From assembly GCF_000277125.1 (NCBI RefSeq), contig NC_016946.1, forward strand, positions 930,001 to 994,000: a DNA stretch of 64,000 nucleotides, in the 5' to 3' direction. Shown here in pieces: positions 34,238-43,058 of the stretch (the first letter of the stretch is position 1; each line of letters opens with the position of its first letter). Both the position numbers and the translations under genes were made by a program. The notes under the pieces are model-generated. The model was not told the DNA's origin, made no database searches, and saw only the letters and a list, made by a program, of their open reading frames with translations. Source of the DNA: Mycobacterium intracellulare ATCC 13950 (GTDB lineage: Bacteria > Actinomycetota > Actinomycetes > Mycobacteriales > Mycobacteriaceae).

Positions 34238-35527
34238 GTGCGTTCGGTGGAAGAGCAGCAGGCTCGGATCACGGCTGCCGCGGTGGCCCCGCGGCCGATA
34301 CGTGTGGCGATCGCCGAGGCGCAGGGATTGATGTGCGCCGAGGAGGTGGTGACCGAACGCCCGATGCCCGGTTTCGATCAGGCCGCGATCGACGGCTACG
34401 CGGTGCGCAGCGTCGACGTCCTCGGCGTCGGCGAGGTGGGCCACGACAGTCTGCCCGAGCCGATCGACGACTCACCCGAGAGCGACGGGCGCGACGGGCT
34501 GGTGCTGCCGGTGATGGGCACCGTCGAGGCGGGTTCGCGCACGCCCAGCCGCTTGCAGCCACGCCAGGCCGTCCGCGTGCAGACCGGGGCCCCGCTGCCC
34601 ACCCTGGCCGACGCGGTCCTGCCGATGCGGTGGACCGACGGCGGGACGTCGCGCGTGCGGATCTACCGCGGGGCGCCATCGGGCGCCTACGTGCGCCGCG
34701 CCGGCGACGACGTCCAGCCCGGTGATGTCGCGGTGCGCGCCGGAACGGTCATCGGCGCGGCCCAGGTCGGGCTGCTGGCTGCGGTCGGCCGCGAACGGGT
34801 GCTGGTCCATCCCCGGCCGCGGGTCACGATCATGGCGCTGGGTGGGGAACTGGTCGACATTTCCCGCACCCCGGGGAACGGCCAGGTCTACGACGTCAAC
34901 TCCTATGCGCTGGCGGCCGCGGCCCGCGACGCCGGTGCCGAGGTCAACCGCGTCGGGATCGTCGGCGGCGGCGCCAAGGAGCTTCGCGACATCGTCGAGG
35001 GCCAGATCAATCGCGCCGAGGTCATCATCATCGCCGGGGCCGTCGGCGGTGCGGCGGCCGAAGTGGTGCGTTCGGTGCTCTCCGAGCTCGGCGAGCTCGA
35101 GGTCGTCCGGGTCGCGATGCATCCCGGCTCCGTCCAGGGCTTTGGTCAGCTGGGCCGCGAGGGCGTCCCGACGTTCCTATTGCCGGCCAATCCGGTGAGT
35201 GCGCTGGTGGTCTTCGAGGTGATGGTGCGCCCGCTGATCCGGCTGTCGCTGGGGAAGCGCCAGCCGATGCGCCGCATCGTGCAGGCCCGCACACTGTCGC
35301 CGATCACGTCGGTGGCCGGGCGCAAGGGTTTCCTGCGCGGCCAGCTGATGCGCGACCAGGAGAGTGGGGAGTATCTGGTGCAGGCGCTCGGCGGCGCCCC
35401 GGGCGCGTCGTCGCACCTGCTGGCCACCCTCGCCGAAGCCAACTGTCTGGTGGTGGTGCCCAGCGGCGCCGAGCAGATTCGGACCGGCGAGATCGTCGAC
35501 GTCGCCTTCTTGGCTCAGCGCGGCTGA
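34238..35527 (+). CDS. glp: Gephyrin-like molybdotransferase Glp (MoeA family)
   Basis: 429 residues from GTG 34238, equivalent to M. tuberculosis MoeA1 (Rv0994). MoeA/gephyrin architecture: domain with MPGFDQAAIDGYAV (about 46-59), PVMGTVEAG, VQTGAPLPTLADAV and the PTFLLPANPVSALV segment. Besides its enzymatic ancestry, the corynebacterial counterpart Glp binds FtsZ and the membrane receptor GlpR. The glpR gene lies two genes downstream here, so a division role is likely. Another name is moeA1. Confidence 0.92.
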   Translation: MRSVEEQQARITAAAVAPRPIRVAIAEAQGLMCAEEVVTERPMPGFDQAAIDGYAVRSVDVLGVGEVGHDSLPEPIDDSPESDGRDGLVLPVMGTVEAGSRTPSRLQPRQAVRVQTGAPLPTLADAVLPMRWTDGGTSRVRIYRGAPSGAYVRRAGDDVQPGDVAVRAGTVIGAAQVGLLAAVGRERVLVHPRPRVTIMALGGELVDISRTPGNGQVYDVNSYALAAAARDAGAEVNRVGIVGGGAKELRDIVEGQINRAEVIIIAGAVGGAAAEVVRSVLSELGELEVVRVAMHPGSVQGFGQLGREGVPTFLLPANPVSALVVFEVMVRPLIRLSLGKRQPMRRIVQARTLSPITSVAGRKGFLRGQLMRDQESGEYLVQALGGAPGASSHLLATLAEANCLVVVPSGAEQIRTGEIVDVAFLAQRG

Positions 35528-35547
35528 GCGGAACGACTGCGTCCACG

Positions 35548-36201
35548 GTGAACCTCTTGCGCTCCAATTCCCGTCATCCGGGTTGGCCCATGAGCGTTGG
35601 GCCGCTTCGGGTTCCGGCGGGCGTGGTCCGCCTGCGGGCGGTGCGGCTGCGCGATGGCGCGCAGTGGAGCCGGATCCGGCTGAGCGATCGTGCGCATCTG
35701 GAGCCGTGGGAGCCCAGCGCCGAGGGTGATTGGACGGTCCGGCATGCCGTGGCCGCGTGGCCGGCGTTGTGCTCCGGCCTGCGGGCGGAGGCGCGCCAGG
35801 GACGGATGCTGCCCTACGTCATCGAACTCGACGGGCAGTTCTGCGGCCAGCTGACCATCGGCAACGTCACCCACGGCGCGTTGCGGTCGGCGTGGATCGG
35901 CTACTGGGTGCCGCGGTCGGCCACCGGCGGCGGGGTGGCGACCGCGGCGTTGGCCCTGGGGCTCGATCACTGCTTCGGGCCGGTGATGCTGCACCGGGTG
36001 GAGGCCACCGTCCGTCCGGAAAACGCCGCGAGCCGGGCCGTGTTGGCAAAGGTGGGGTTCCGCCAGGAGGGCGTGTTGCAGCGCTACCTGGAAGTCGATA
36101 AGGCTTGGCGCGACCACCTGTTGATGGCCATCACCGTCGAAGAGGTCACCGGATCGGTGGCATCGGCGCTGGTCCGCGCCGGTAACGCCAGCTGGGTATG
36201 A
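35548..36201 (+). CDS. rimJ: RimJ-type GNAT N-acetyltransferase
   Basis: 217 residues with the RimJ/RimL-like GNAT fold: RLRAVRLRDGAQWSRIR at the N-terminus, then GYWVPRSATGGGVATAAL (acetyl-CoA-binding loop, about 112-129) and HRVEATVRPENAASRAVL. The family acetylates N-termini of ribosomal or other proteins. GTG 35548; an internal ATG 15 codons later (MSVGPLRVPAG) is closer to the H37Rv length and may be the true start. It sits between glp and glpR, as is conserved in actinobacteria. Confidence 0.88.
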   Translation: MNLLRSNSRHPGWPMSVGPLRVPAGVVRLRAVRLRDGAQWSRIRLSDRAHLEPWEPSAEGDWTVRHAVAAWPALCSGLRAEARQGRMLPYVIELDGQFCGQLTIGNVTHGALRSAWIGYWVPRSATGGGVATAALALGLDHCFGPVMLHRVEATVRPENAASRAVLAKVGFRQEGVLQRYLEVDKAWRDHLLMAITVEEVTGSVASALVRAGNASWV

Positions 36202-36222
36202 CCGCCACCTATTAATTGGGTC

Positions 36223-36241
36223 GGTCGGCGACGCTCCGACC
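36223..36241 (+). terminator. Small hairpin after rimJ
   Basis: Stem GGTCGG / CCGACC with a 7-nt loop, 22 bases after the rimJ stop. Weak, but correctly placed to end the galU-glp-rimJ transcript. Confidence 0.35.
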
Positions 36242-36276
36242 GTGACCGGAGTTTTGCCGATTTGGGACTGGCGCGA

Positions 36277-36325
36277 CACGAGTGACTCGTGGTGCTTGTG
36301 GGAGGCAAATTACAGGTGTGTAATT
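36277..36325. promoter_or_regulatory. Two palindromes upstream of glpR
   Basis: CACGAG-TGA-CTCGTG (36277-36291) and AATTACA-GGTG-TGTAATT (36308-36325), both perfect inverted repeats, lie 79-127 bases before the glpR start. The second is AT-rich in a GC-rich genome and looks like a regulator site. I cannot assign the protein. Confidence 0.45.
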
Positions 36326-36403
36326 GTCCTGGTCGTCATGACCCGGCCGCGTTGGCCACGAATGGGCTTCGCGGGGGATGAGAACCACAGAGAGCAGGTC
36401 ATC

Positions 36404-37456
36404 ATGCCAAGCATCCCGCAGTCATTGTTGTGGATATCGCTCGTGGTGCTGTGGCTGTTTGTCTTGGTGCCGATGCTCGTCAGCAAACGCGACGCGGTGC
36501 GCCGCACCAGCGATGTGGCGTTGGCGACGCGAGTCCTCAACGGCGGGGCCAACTCCCGGCTGATCAAGCGCAGCGGTCCGGCCGCCGGTCACCGCAGCGA
36601 TCCCGACTGGCAACCGCCGGAAGACTCGGCCGACACCGACCTCGACGAGGAGCACGACCTTGCCGAGAACGGCGACGACCGCGAGACGGATGACGACGCC
36701 GACACCGACGAGCTGAGCCGCCGGCGCCCGGTGGTGATGAAAATGGCCGTGACCGAGCCCGCCGAGGCCGACGAGCCCGACTACCTCGACGTCGATGTCG
36801 TCGAGGATTCGGCCGCACTTCCGGTGGGGGCCAGCGATTCTGCGGCCGAGGACGTCGACGAGGAACCGGCCGAGGACGACGTCGACACCGAGGCCGTCGC
36901 CAAGCACGACGACGAGGACCGCTACGAGTACGTCGAGGACTCGTCCGGATTGGAGCCCCCCGCCGAAGACGCCGACGACGACGACGAGGTTCCAGCCCCG
37001 ATGCCGCGCAGCGCTGCCCGCCGGCGCCGGCTCGACGCCAAGACGGCCGCCGCGGTCAGCGCCCGCAAGTACGCGTTCCGCAAGAAGGTCTTGATGGTGA
37101 TGGCCCTCGGCCTGATCGGCTCGGCCACCGCGGCGTTCAAGATCTCGCCGAGCGCCTGGTGGGTATGCGGCAGCGCGATCGGCATCACCCTGCTGTACCT
37201 GGGCTATCTGCGCCGCCAGACGCGCATCGAGGAGAAGGTGCGCCGCCGCCGGGCGCAGCGGATGGCGCGGGCGCGCCTCGGTGTCGAGAACGCCTACGAC
37301 CGGGAGTACGACGTGGTCCCGTCGCGGCTGCGCCGCCCGGGCGCGGTGGTGCTGGAAATCGACGACGAGGACCCGGTCTTCGAGCACCTGGACTACGCGA
37401 TGGCGATGAGGACCTACGGGTGGCCCCGGGACTTGCCGCGCGCCGTCGGCGAGTAG
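36404..37456 (+). CDS. glpR: Membrane receptor GlpR/SepX-like division protein, Rv0996-like
   Basis: 350 residues from ATG 36404 (MPSIPQSLLWISLVVLW). An in-frame extension to 36242 would cross the upstream palindromes. One N-terminal membrane helix (about 7-26), a long very acidic Asp/Glu-rich cytoplasmic stretch (about 70-200), two more helices (about 229-246, 251-269) and a basic C-terminal region. This is the layout of GlpR in Corynebacterium and SepX in Streptomyces, membrane partners of the division machinery. The Glp gene lies two genes upstream. Confidence 0.88.
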   Translation: MPSIPQSLLWISLVVLWLFVLVPMLVSKRDAVRRTSDVALATRVLNGGANSRLIKRSGPAAGHRSDPDWQPPEDSADTDLDEEHDLAENGDDRETDDDADTDELSRRRPVVMKMAVTEPAEADEPDYLDVDVVEDSAALPVGASDSAAEDVDEEPAEDDVDTEAVAKHDDEDRYEYVEDSSGLEPPAEDADDDDEVPAPMPRSAARRRRLDAKTAAAVSARKYAFRKKVLMVMALGLIGSATAAFKISPSAWWVCGSAIGITLLYLGYLRRQTRIEEKVRRRRAQRMARARLGVENAYDREYDVVPSRLRRPGAVVLEIDDEDPVFEHLDYAMAMRTYGWPRDLPRAVGE

Positions 37457-37506
37457 TGCTCGCGTTTCGGCGGTTGGTGCCGCGGCTGGTAGCCTGCTAG
37501 CGGTCA

Positions 37507-37579
37507 GGGGCTATGGCGCAGTTGGTAGCGCGACTCGTTCGCATCGAGTAGGTCAGGGGTTCGATTCCCCTTAGCTCCA
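37507..37579 (+). tRNA. tRNA-Ala (anticodon CGC)
   Basis: 73-nt cloverleaf. The acceptor stem GGGGCTA pairs with TAGCTCC (one G-U). D arm GCGC...GCGC, anticodon stem ACTCG/CGAGT with loop TTCGCAT (CGC at positions 34-36, reads GCG), T arm AGGGG-TTCGATT-CCCCT, discriminator A. The 3' CCA is not encoded. It marks the left edge of an accessory gene block. Confidence 0.97.
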
Positions 37580-37701
37580 CAGAGTTTGAGCACGTAACAG
37601 CGCGTTTCCCGGTTATTTGCATTCACCGAATGGTGTCCGGCGCGCAGTGGGTACGCAGCGGATTCGATCGCGGCACCAAGTATGCGACGCCGCCGTCTCA
37701 C

Positions 37702-38181
37702 CTACGAGGGCTCGTCGTCGGCTGCAGAGTCGTCTTTGGTCAGGTGGCGCAGGACTCGTTCGTTGAGGGCGGCGAGCATGTCGAGCTCAGCAGGGGTAAG
37801 CAGTTCGATGAAGTTCCGGCGGACGTCCTCCACGTGCCGGGGCGCCGCCTTCTCGATCGCGGCGCGGCCAGCCGGCAACAGGCAGACCATGGTGCTCCGG
37901 GCATCGTCGGGGTTGGGCTCACGACAGATCAGCCCGCCCTTCTCCATGCGTCGCACCTGGTGGGAGACACGGCTCTTTTCCCAGCCCAGTGTGTTGCACA
38001 GGTCGCGGGCGGGCATGCGGTCCCGGTCGTGCTCCGAGAGCACCGCCAAGATCTGGTAGTCGGCCCCCGACAGGCCCATTTCCTGCAGGCCCCGGTTCAG
38101 GTGCACGTCGAGCTGATGATGCGCGTGCTGGAACGCCCGCCAGGCGCGGTCTTCACGAGGGTTCAGCCAGTTCGCATCCAT
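37702..38181 (-). CDS. MarR-family transcriptional regulator
   Basis: 159 residues. Winged-helix MarR fold: dimer helix at the N-terminus, LSGADYQILAVLSEH, recognition helix around NTLGWEKSRVSHQVRRMEK (about 63-81), wing with DDARSTMVCLLPAG. It is divergent from the reductase at 38284. A 20-bp palindrome overlapping that gene's -35 box is the likely operator, which makes the protein an auto- and pathway repressor. Confidence 0.93.
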   Translation of the reverse strand: MDANWLNPREDRAWRAFQHAHHQLDVHLNRGLQEMGLSGADYQILAVLSEHDRDRMPARDLCNTLGWEKSRVSHQVRRMEKGGLICREPNPDDARSTMVCLLPAGRAAIEKAAPRHVEDVRRNFIELLTPAELDMLAALNERVLRHLTKDDSAADDEPS

Positions 38182-38203
38182 TAGCCGCTCATGCTACCGC
38201 GAT

Positions 38204-38236
38204 TTGGTTGACGCGTCATCAAACCTGGCTTAAGGT
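38204..38236 (+). promoter_or_regulatory. Sigma-A promoter with overlapping MarR operator
   Basis: TTGACG (38208-38213), exactly 17 bp, then TAAGGT (38231-38236): a textbook housekeeping promoter for the reductase at 38284. A 20-bp inverted repeat centred between 38213 and 38214 (core TGACGCGTCA, 8 of 10 pairs over 38204-38223) covers the -35 box. The divergent MarR gene starts 23 bases to the left, so one bound dimer could block both promoters. Confidence 0.75.
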
Positions 38237-38283
38237 AGACACATCAACCTTTTCGTTCATCTATTCGAGACAGGACTCACCTC

Positions 38284-38907
38284 ATGAGCAGCATCAGCAT
38301 CATAGGCACCGGGAACATGGCCCGAGCCATCGGCGAGCTGGCGGTAGCCGGTGGCAACACCGTCGAGGTCATCGGCCGCGATCAGTCCAAGGCAGCTGAC
38401 CTGGCCAAGACGCTCGGCCGCAACGCCACGACCGGCGAGTTCGGCGCCGTTCCGGCCGGGGACATCGTCATCGTCGCCCTCTTGTACGCCCATGTCGTTC
38501 CGGTCGTCGCCCAATACGGAGACGCCCTCGCTGGCAAGGTCATCGTCGACATCAGCAACCCCTTCAATGCCGCGGCCGACGGGCTGGCCATCCCCGATGG
38601 CACCTCGGTCGCGCAGCAAGTTGCCAAGGCCGCGCCGGCCAGCGCCAGCGTGGTGAAGGCGTTCAACACCATCTTCGGCGTTGTCCTGGGCCAGGGCCGG
38701 CCGCTCGACGTCTTCCTCGCCGGCGACGACGTGCGCGCCAAGGCGGACGTGGCGGCGTTCATCGAGAGCCTCGACCTGCGCCCGCTGGACGTCGGCGCGT
38801 TGCACATGGCGCACTGGCTGGAAGGAATGGGCCTGGTCGTGATGGGCCTCGCCCGCCACGGCGTGGGGAATTTCGACTTTGCCCTCGGCGCCACCGTTCC
38901 CGCCTGA
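38284..38907 (+). CDS. NADPH:F420 reductase-like Rossmann protein
   Basis: 207 residues. The N-terminal nucleotide-binding fold SSISIIGTGNMARAIGE (about 2-18) and VIGRD after strand 2 match the NADP-oxidoreductase, coenzyme F420-dependent family. Later blocks VIVDISNPFN and VKAFNTIFG are also typical. The family moves hydride between NADP(H) and F420, but some members act on other substrates. Regulated by the divergent MarR protein. A luciferase-like F420-type oxidoreductase follows after 85 bases, separated by a hairpin. Confidence 0.88.
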   Translation: MSSISIIGTGNMARAIGELAVAGGNTVEVIGRDQSKAADLAKTLGRNATTGEFGAVPAGDIVIVALLYAHVVPVVAQYGDALAGKVIVDISNPFNAAADGLAIPDGTSVAQQVAKAAPASASVVKAFNTIFGVVLGQGRPLDVFLAGDDVRAKADVAAFIESLDLRPLDVGALHMAHWLEGMGLVVMGLARHGVGNFDFALGATVPA

Positions 38908-38915
38908 GGCGCACC

Positions 38916-38946
38916 GCCCCGGTCCGAGCCGTGGACGGACCGGGGC
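38916..38946 (+). terminator. Hairpin between reductase and luciferase-like gene
   Basis: Perfect 11-bp stem GCCCCGGTCCG / CGGACCGGGGC with a 9-nt loop, 8 bases after the reductase stop. It could terminate, or lower, read-through into the downstream oxidoreductase. Confidence 0.65.
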
Positions 38947-38992
38947 GCCGGGAGCCCAAACAATGGTTGATGGATCACCGAAAGGAATCCCA

Positions 38993-39922
38993 ATGAAACT
39001 TGGTTTCGCACTTCCCATCGTCGGGCCCGCTGTCAGCAGCGCCGTTGGCTTGAGCGCGTTCTGCCGCGGACTCGAGGACCTTGGCTACGACACGCTGTGG
39101 GTCGGCGATCGCCTGGTCACGCCGGTCGATATGCACAGCACCTACCCGGGCAAAGAGCAGCCGTACCCGCCCCAGATGACCCGGTACCTCGATCCGGTGC
39201 TGCTGTGGACCGTTGCCGCGACGGCGACCAGCCGGGTGCGGCTGAACTCCAGCACGCTCAGCACGTTCTACTACGAGCCGGTGCACCTGGCCCGACTGCT
39301 GACCACGCTCGACGTGCTCAGCGACGGCCGTCTTGACGTAGGCGTGGGGGTCGGGTGGATGAAGGACGAACACGACATCGCCCGCGGCGCGGACTGGCAC
39401 CGGCGCGGGCGGATGCTCGATGATCTGCTGGCGTTTCTGCACCAATGGTGGACGACCACCCCGGTGTCCTGGGAAAGCGAGTTCTTCTCGCTTCCGCCGG
39501 TCCATGCCGAACTGCGCCCGGTCCAGGCCGGCGGTCCACCCATCTGGATCGGCGGTGCCAGCGAGGCCGCGATGCGCCGGGTCGGCCGCAGCGGCACCGG
39601 CTGGCTCGGGGTCGAGGGGCTGCAGGACGAGGTCACCGACCACCTGTGGTCGATCGCGCGCGGCGCGGCCCAGGACGCCGGCCGCGATCCTGACGCGCTG
39701 AAGACGGCCATGCGGATCAACCTCGAACCGGGCACGCCCGTTGACTTCGTTGCCGACAAGCTCGAGCGCCTCGCCGAGTCAGGCGCCGACGAGGCGATCG
39801 TGGATGCCTTCGCAATGTTCCCCACCCTTGAGGAGTTGCTTGACTTCGCCGGTCAGGTAATTGCACGCACCACGCGAAAACTTGACGACAAGGTAGCGGT
39901 ATCACGCGTGATCAACCGGTAG
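38993..39922 (+). CDS. LLM-class F420-dependent oxidoreductase
   Basis: 309 residues from ATG 38993, 5 bases behind AAAGGAA. Luciferase-like TIM barrel: MKLGFALPIVGP start, LGYDTLWVGDRLV, SDGRLDVGVGVGWMKDEH cofactor loop, and GGPPIWIGGASEAAMRRVG. Annotated relatives use F420 or FMN; the substrate is unknown. It lies downstream of the NADPH:F420 reductase-like gene, which would be a natural source of reduced cofactor. Confidence 0.9.
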   Translation: MKLGFALPIVGPAVSSAVGLSAFCRGLEDLGYDTLWVGDRLVTPVDMHSTYPGKEQPYPPQMTRYLDPVLLWTVAATATSRVRLNSSTLSTFYYEPVHLARLLTTLDVLSDGRLDVGVGVGWMKDEHDIARGADWHRRGRMLDDLLAFLHQWWTTTPVSWESEFFSLPPVHAELRPVQAGGPPIWIGGASEAAMRRVGRSGTGWLGVEGLQDEVTDHLWSIARGAAQDAGRDPDALKTAMRINLEPGTPVDFVADKLERLAESGADEAIVDAFAMFPTLEELLDFAGQVIARTTRKLDDKVAVSRVINR

Positions 39923-40119
39923 CGCCCTTGCGCAGGTGAAGCCCACGAAAGACGATGCAGCACATTGAAATTCAGACAACGTCCGACCGGGGCAAAGTGG
40001 GCCCGGGTTCAATACTGCCAGTCCGATTAAGACAGAACTAGGTCAGAGGGGCGCGTGCAGTCGTTTTGACCACCGTCCGGTACACAGTGGTTGATCAGTA
40101 GATTCAGCAATAGTTTTCG

Positions 40120-40818
40120 TTATCGAGGTACAAACCGTCCGGATGCCGCAGCGTTGGTCGAGCTCGCACTCACACCGTGCAGATTCTTGGCTGTCGGGGA
40201 GGTCGGTACCGTCGACTGGTCCGGGTACGTGCCGAGCAGCCGGTCGGCGGTTCCGGTGGTGGTGACGGTGAACCAGTAGTGTTCGTTTTTGAAGTGATGC
40301 CGTCGATGGTTACGCCAAACCGACCGATACACACTGCTTTTAGGCTTGTAGTCGGTGTGGATAAGGTAATGCGTCCACTCGTAGGCCAGCCCCAGGGCGG
40401 TCAAGACGACCAGGTACGTCAGCCCGAGGCCGAGCCGAGGAAAGGCCACGAACGCTACGGCGACGGCCGTCGGGATCACCCAGGGCAACGTCTGCCACGG
40501 GATGAAGATGAGCTCGACTTTCCGCGGCTCGCAGTGATGTTCGCGATGTTTGCGCGCCAGCAAGGGGTCCACGACGAAGCGACCGACACTGCGCGGCCGC
40601 CAGTGCAGGATGGCGACGTGGATGATCCACTCGAAGACCGGGAAGGCCGCGATCATGAGCGCCGGCAGCACGACGTCGGTGAGCCGCCAGTCACCGACGA
40701 CGATCCGGGCCGTCAGCGCCCCGGCGAACGTCAGTGCGAGGCCCCAGGGAGAAGGGTGGCGCCAAAACTCCCGGCCCGCCGCGGACAGGGTGAGGTTGCT
40801 GCGTACGGGTGTTCTCAT
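40120..40818 (-). CDS. Fatty-acid hydroxylase / sterol-desaturase family membrane enzyme
   Basis: 232 residues, four hydrophobic helices and the full set of histidine motifs that bind a di-iron centre: His67/His72, HREHH (91-95), HYLIHT (150, 154), HRRHH (171-175) plus His180. Such enzymes hydroxylate or desaturate lipids, carotenoids or sterols at the membrane using O2. Its ATG overlaps the stop of the GntR regulator (ATGA), so the two are translated together. The C-terminal ~30 residues (after TYPDQST) look disordered. The lipid substrate is unknown. Confidence 0.88.
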   Translation of the reverse strand: MRTPVRSNLTLSAAGREFWRHPSPWGLALTFAGALTARIVVGDWRLTDVVLPALMIAAFPVFEWIIHVAILHWRPRSVGRFVVDPLLARKHREHHCEPRKVELIFIPWQTLPWVIPTAVAVAFVAFPRLGLGLTYLVVLTALGLAYEWTHYLIHTDYKPKSSVYRSVWRNHRRHHFKNEHYWFTVTTTGTADRLLGTYPDQSTVPTSPTAKNLHGVSASSTNAAASGRFVPR

Positions 40819-41549
40819 TGCTCGTCATCCAGGCTGGATAGGGCGGTGAGCAGGCCGCGGGTGGCCGGCTCGAGGAGTTCGGTCGCGGCACGTTTGGCCC
40901 CGACCGGATCGCCGGCGGTGATCGCCTGTGCCACTTGGCGGTACAGCTCCGGGCGATTGACCTCGGCGGCCATCACGGTGTCGAGCGCCGGGAGTGCGGG
41001 TTCGTAGGTGGCCCGCAGGGTGTTGAACATCAGCCGGAACACGATGGAGTCCGCGGCGTCGACGACGTGGTCCCAGAACGTCAGCGCGGCGCGTTGACGT
41101 TCCGTCGGATCCTCTTCGGCGACCAGTGCGTCCACGGCGGCCTCGAGCACGCTGGCCGCCTGCGGGCCGCCCCGTTCGGCGGCCAGTTCGGCGACTTTGG
41201 GACCGTTGTGCAGCCGGGTCTCCAGAATGCTGCGCACGACCGCCACGTCCAGCTCGTCACCACGATCCCCACCGCGAAGCAGCAACCGGGGCAGCAGGTC
41301 CAGGCCCGCGTGACGCTTGTAGTCCCGCACGGTGGTGGCGTCACCCTGCCGAACCTCGACCAGGCCGGCAGCGGTGAGGCGCTTGAGCGCCTCGCGAACC
41401 ACCGGCCGGGACACCCCCAGCACCTCCGCGAGCCTTCGCTCACTGGGCAGCAGCTCCCCGGGCGCGAGTTCGCCACTGAGCACGTCGGACATGATCTGCT
41501 CGAAGACGTGGTCGGGTATCGACTGTCGGGTCACGGGGCGCAGGGCCAT
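40815..41549 (-). CDS. GntR/FadR-family transcriptional regulator
   Basis: 244 residues from ATG 41549 ([20 protein letters not shown]). A longer in-frame form to 41687 would include the operator and is rejected. The N-terminal GntR winged helix (about 8-75) has [24 protein letters not shown]. The C-terminal all-helical FCD ligand domain (about 85-235) includes Asp/His metal-site candidates in the [14 protein letters not shown] region. A perfect TGGTC-A-GACCA palindrome 38 bases upstream is the expected FadR/FCD operator, so it is probably autoregulated. It is co-translated with the hydroxylase and divergent from the P450. Confidence 0.92.
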   Translation of the reverse strand: MALRPVTRQSIPDHVFEQIMSDVLSGELAPGELLPSERRLAEVLGVSRPVVREALKRLTAAGLVEVRQGDATTVRDYKRHAGLDLLPRLLLRGGDRGDELDVAVVRSILETRLHNGPKVAELAAERGGPQAASVLEAAVDALVAEEDPTERQRAALTFWDHVVDAADSIVFRLMFNTLRATYEPALPALDTVMAAEVNRPELYRQVAQAITAGDPVGAKRAATELLEPATRGLLTALSSLDDEQ

Positions 41550-41586
41550 GCCCCCACCATGCCGGAGCCATTGGCCAGACGTCAAG

Positions 41587-41597
41587 TGGTCAGACCA
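41587..41597. promoter_or_regulatory. GntR/FCD-type operator
   Basis: TGGTCAGACCA, a perfect palindrome around the central base, fits the TGGTnnnACCA operator class of FadR-like regulators. It lies between the regulator start (41549) and the divergent P450 start (41739), so it could control both directions. Confidence 0.75.
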
Positions 41598-41738
41598 GTG
41601 CGATAGGCGTATTACGCGTTTCGAGGCGCCGCTCGCGCCGCAGAGGCATGCCGTCGGCGAGTCTCTGGTGGCCGGCAGCCTCAGCACATAAAGTTGCCCA
41701 AGCTACCTAGCACGCGCCGTCCCCGTCGGGGGTGATCG

Positions 41739-43037
41739 ATGGCTGCCGACACGCTGCCACCCGGTCCTCGAGCACCGGTGGCAGTACAAACTGCTGAATG
41801 GATCGCTCGTCCATGGGAGTTCATGGACCGCGCCGCCGCCCGATACGGCGACACGTTCACCATGAAGCTGGTCGGCGAGGGACCGATCGTGATGGTCTCG
41901 CATCCCGATGCGGTGCGGCAGATCTTCACCTCGCCTCCCGAATTGATGCTCGCCGGGGAAGCAAACCGCATCCTGCAGCCCGTGGTGGGCCAGAACTCGG
42001 TGCTACTGCTCGACCGCGACGCACACAGAGAACAGCGTCGACTCCTCATGCCCGCGTTTCGCGGCAATCAGTTGCAGAGCTACATGAGCACGATGACCGC
42101 CATTGCCCAGGCCGAGATTGCCCGCTGGCCCCGCGGTGTGCCGGTGCGGCTGCATCCCCGGATGCAAGCGTTGACGCTCGAAGTCATCCTGCACCTGGTG
42201 TTTGGACTCGAGCGCGGGCAGAGCATGGACCGGTTGCGCCAGGCGCTACAGCGGACGCTCGTTCTCACAACCAACGGCGCGGCGCAATTTTTCCTCTTGC
42301 TCGTAGGGCCCCGGAAGATGAGGACTGCGCTCATTCACAAGTTGCTGGCCGACGTAGATCGCCTGCTTCATGAAGAGATCGCCACGCCCCGTCGGCAAGC
42401 CGACCTCGATACCCGCACCGACGTCCTCTCGATGCTGTTGAAGGCCAGGCACGAAGACGGTAATCCGATGAGCGATCAAGAGATTCGCGACGAACTCATC
42501 ACGTTGCTATTGGCAGGCCACGAAACAACGGCATCGGGACTGGCGTGGGCGGTCGAGCGGATCATCCGTCACCCGGACGCGCATTCGCGCCTTATCGAAG
42601 AGGCGCACGCCGACGACGGCCAGAGGTACGTCGATGCCGTGGTGAAGGAGACACTCCGGATGCGGCCCGTGCTCGCCCTGGTGAGCAGACGGCTCACCGA
42701 ACCCATGGAGGTCGACGGGTTTTCACTGCCCGCCGGCGTCAAGGTCGCGCCCTCGATCTATCTCATGCACCGCCGTCCCGACATCTACCCCGACCCGAAA
42801 CAGTTTCGTCCCGAGCGGTTTCTCGACAACCGCGCGGGAACGTACACGTGGATTCCATTCGGAGGAGGCGTGCGCCGTTGCCTTGGAGCGACTTTCGCCG
42901 AATGCGAGATGCGGATTGTGCTCGGCGCGATGTTCACCACCATGCGGGTGCGCCCCGTCGACGCTAAATCCGAGCCGATACACCGCCGGTCGATCACCCA
43001 GGTGCCAGGTCGCGGAACCACCGTAGTGCTCGAATAA
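41739..43037 (+). CDS. Cytochrome P450
   Basis: 432 residues. It has all P450 landmarks: oxygen-binding I-helix AGHETT (259-264), K-helix ExxR (Glu304-Arg307 in KETLRM), PDPKQFRPERF, and heme loop FGGGVRRCLG with axial Cys381. The LPPGPRAP start and overall pattern resemble the CYP135/CYP138 group of mycobacteria. ATG 41739 is preceded by GGGGGTG. It is soluble and needs a ferredoxin and reductase, neither of which is adjacent. A hairpin with a TTCG tetraloop follows the gene. A shared regulator with the divergent hydroxylase suggests lipid oxidation. Confidence 0.93.
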   Translation: MAADTLPPGPRAPVAVQTAEWIARPWEFMDRAAARYGDTFTMKLVGEGPIVMVSHPDAVRQIFTSPPELMLAGEANRILQPVVGQNSVLLLDRDAHREQRRLLMPAFRGNQLQSYMSTMTAIAQAEIARWPRGVPVRLHPRMQALTLEVILHLVFGLERGQSMDRLRQALQRTLVLTTNGAAQFFLLLVGPRKMRTALIHKLLADVDRLLHEEIATPRRQADLDTRTDVLSMLLKARHEDGNPMSDQEIRDELITLLLAGHETTASGLAWAVERIIRHPDAHSRLIEEAHADDGQRYVDAVVKETLRMRPVLALVSRRLTEPMEVDGFSLPAGVKVAPSIYLMHRRPDIYPDPKQFRPERFLDNRAGTYTWIPFGGGVRRCLGATFAECEMRIVLGAMFTTMRVRPVDAKSEPIHRRSITQVPGRGTTVVLE

Positions 43038-43058
43038 CTCAGTCAAACGCATGTCCAC

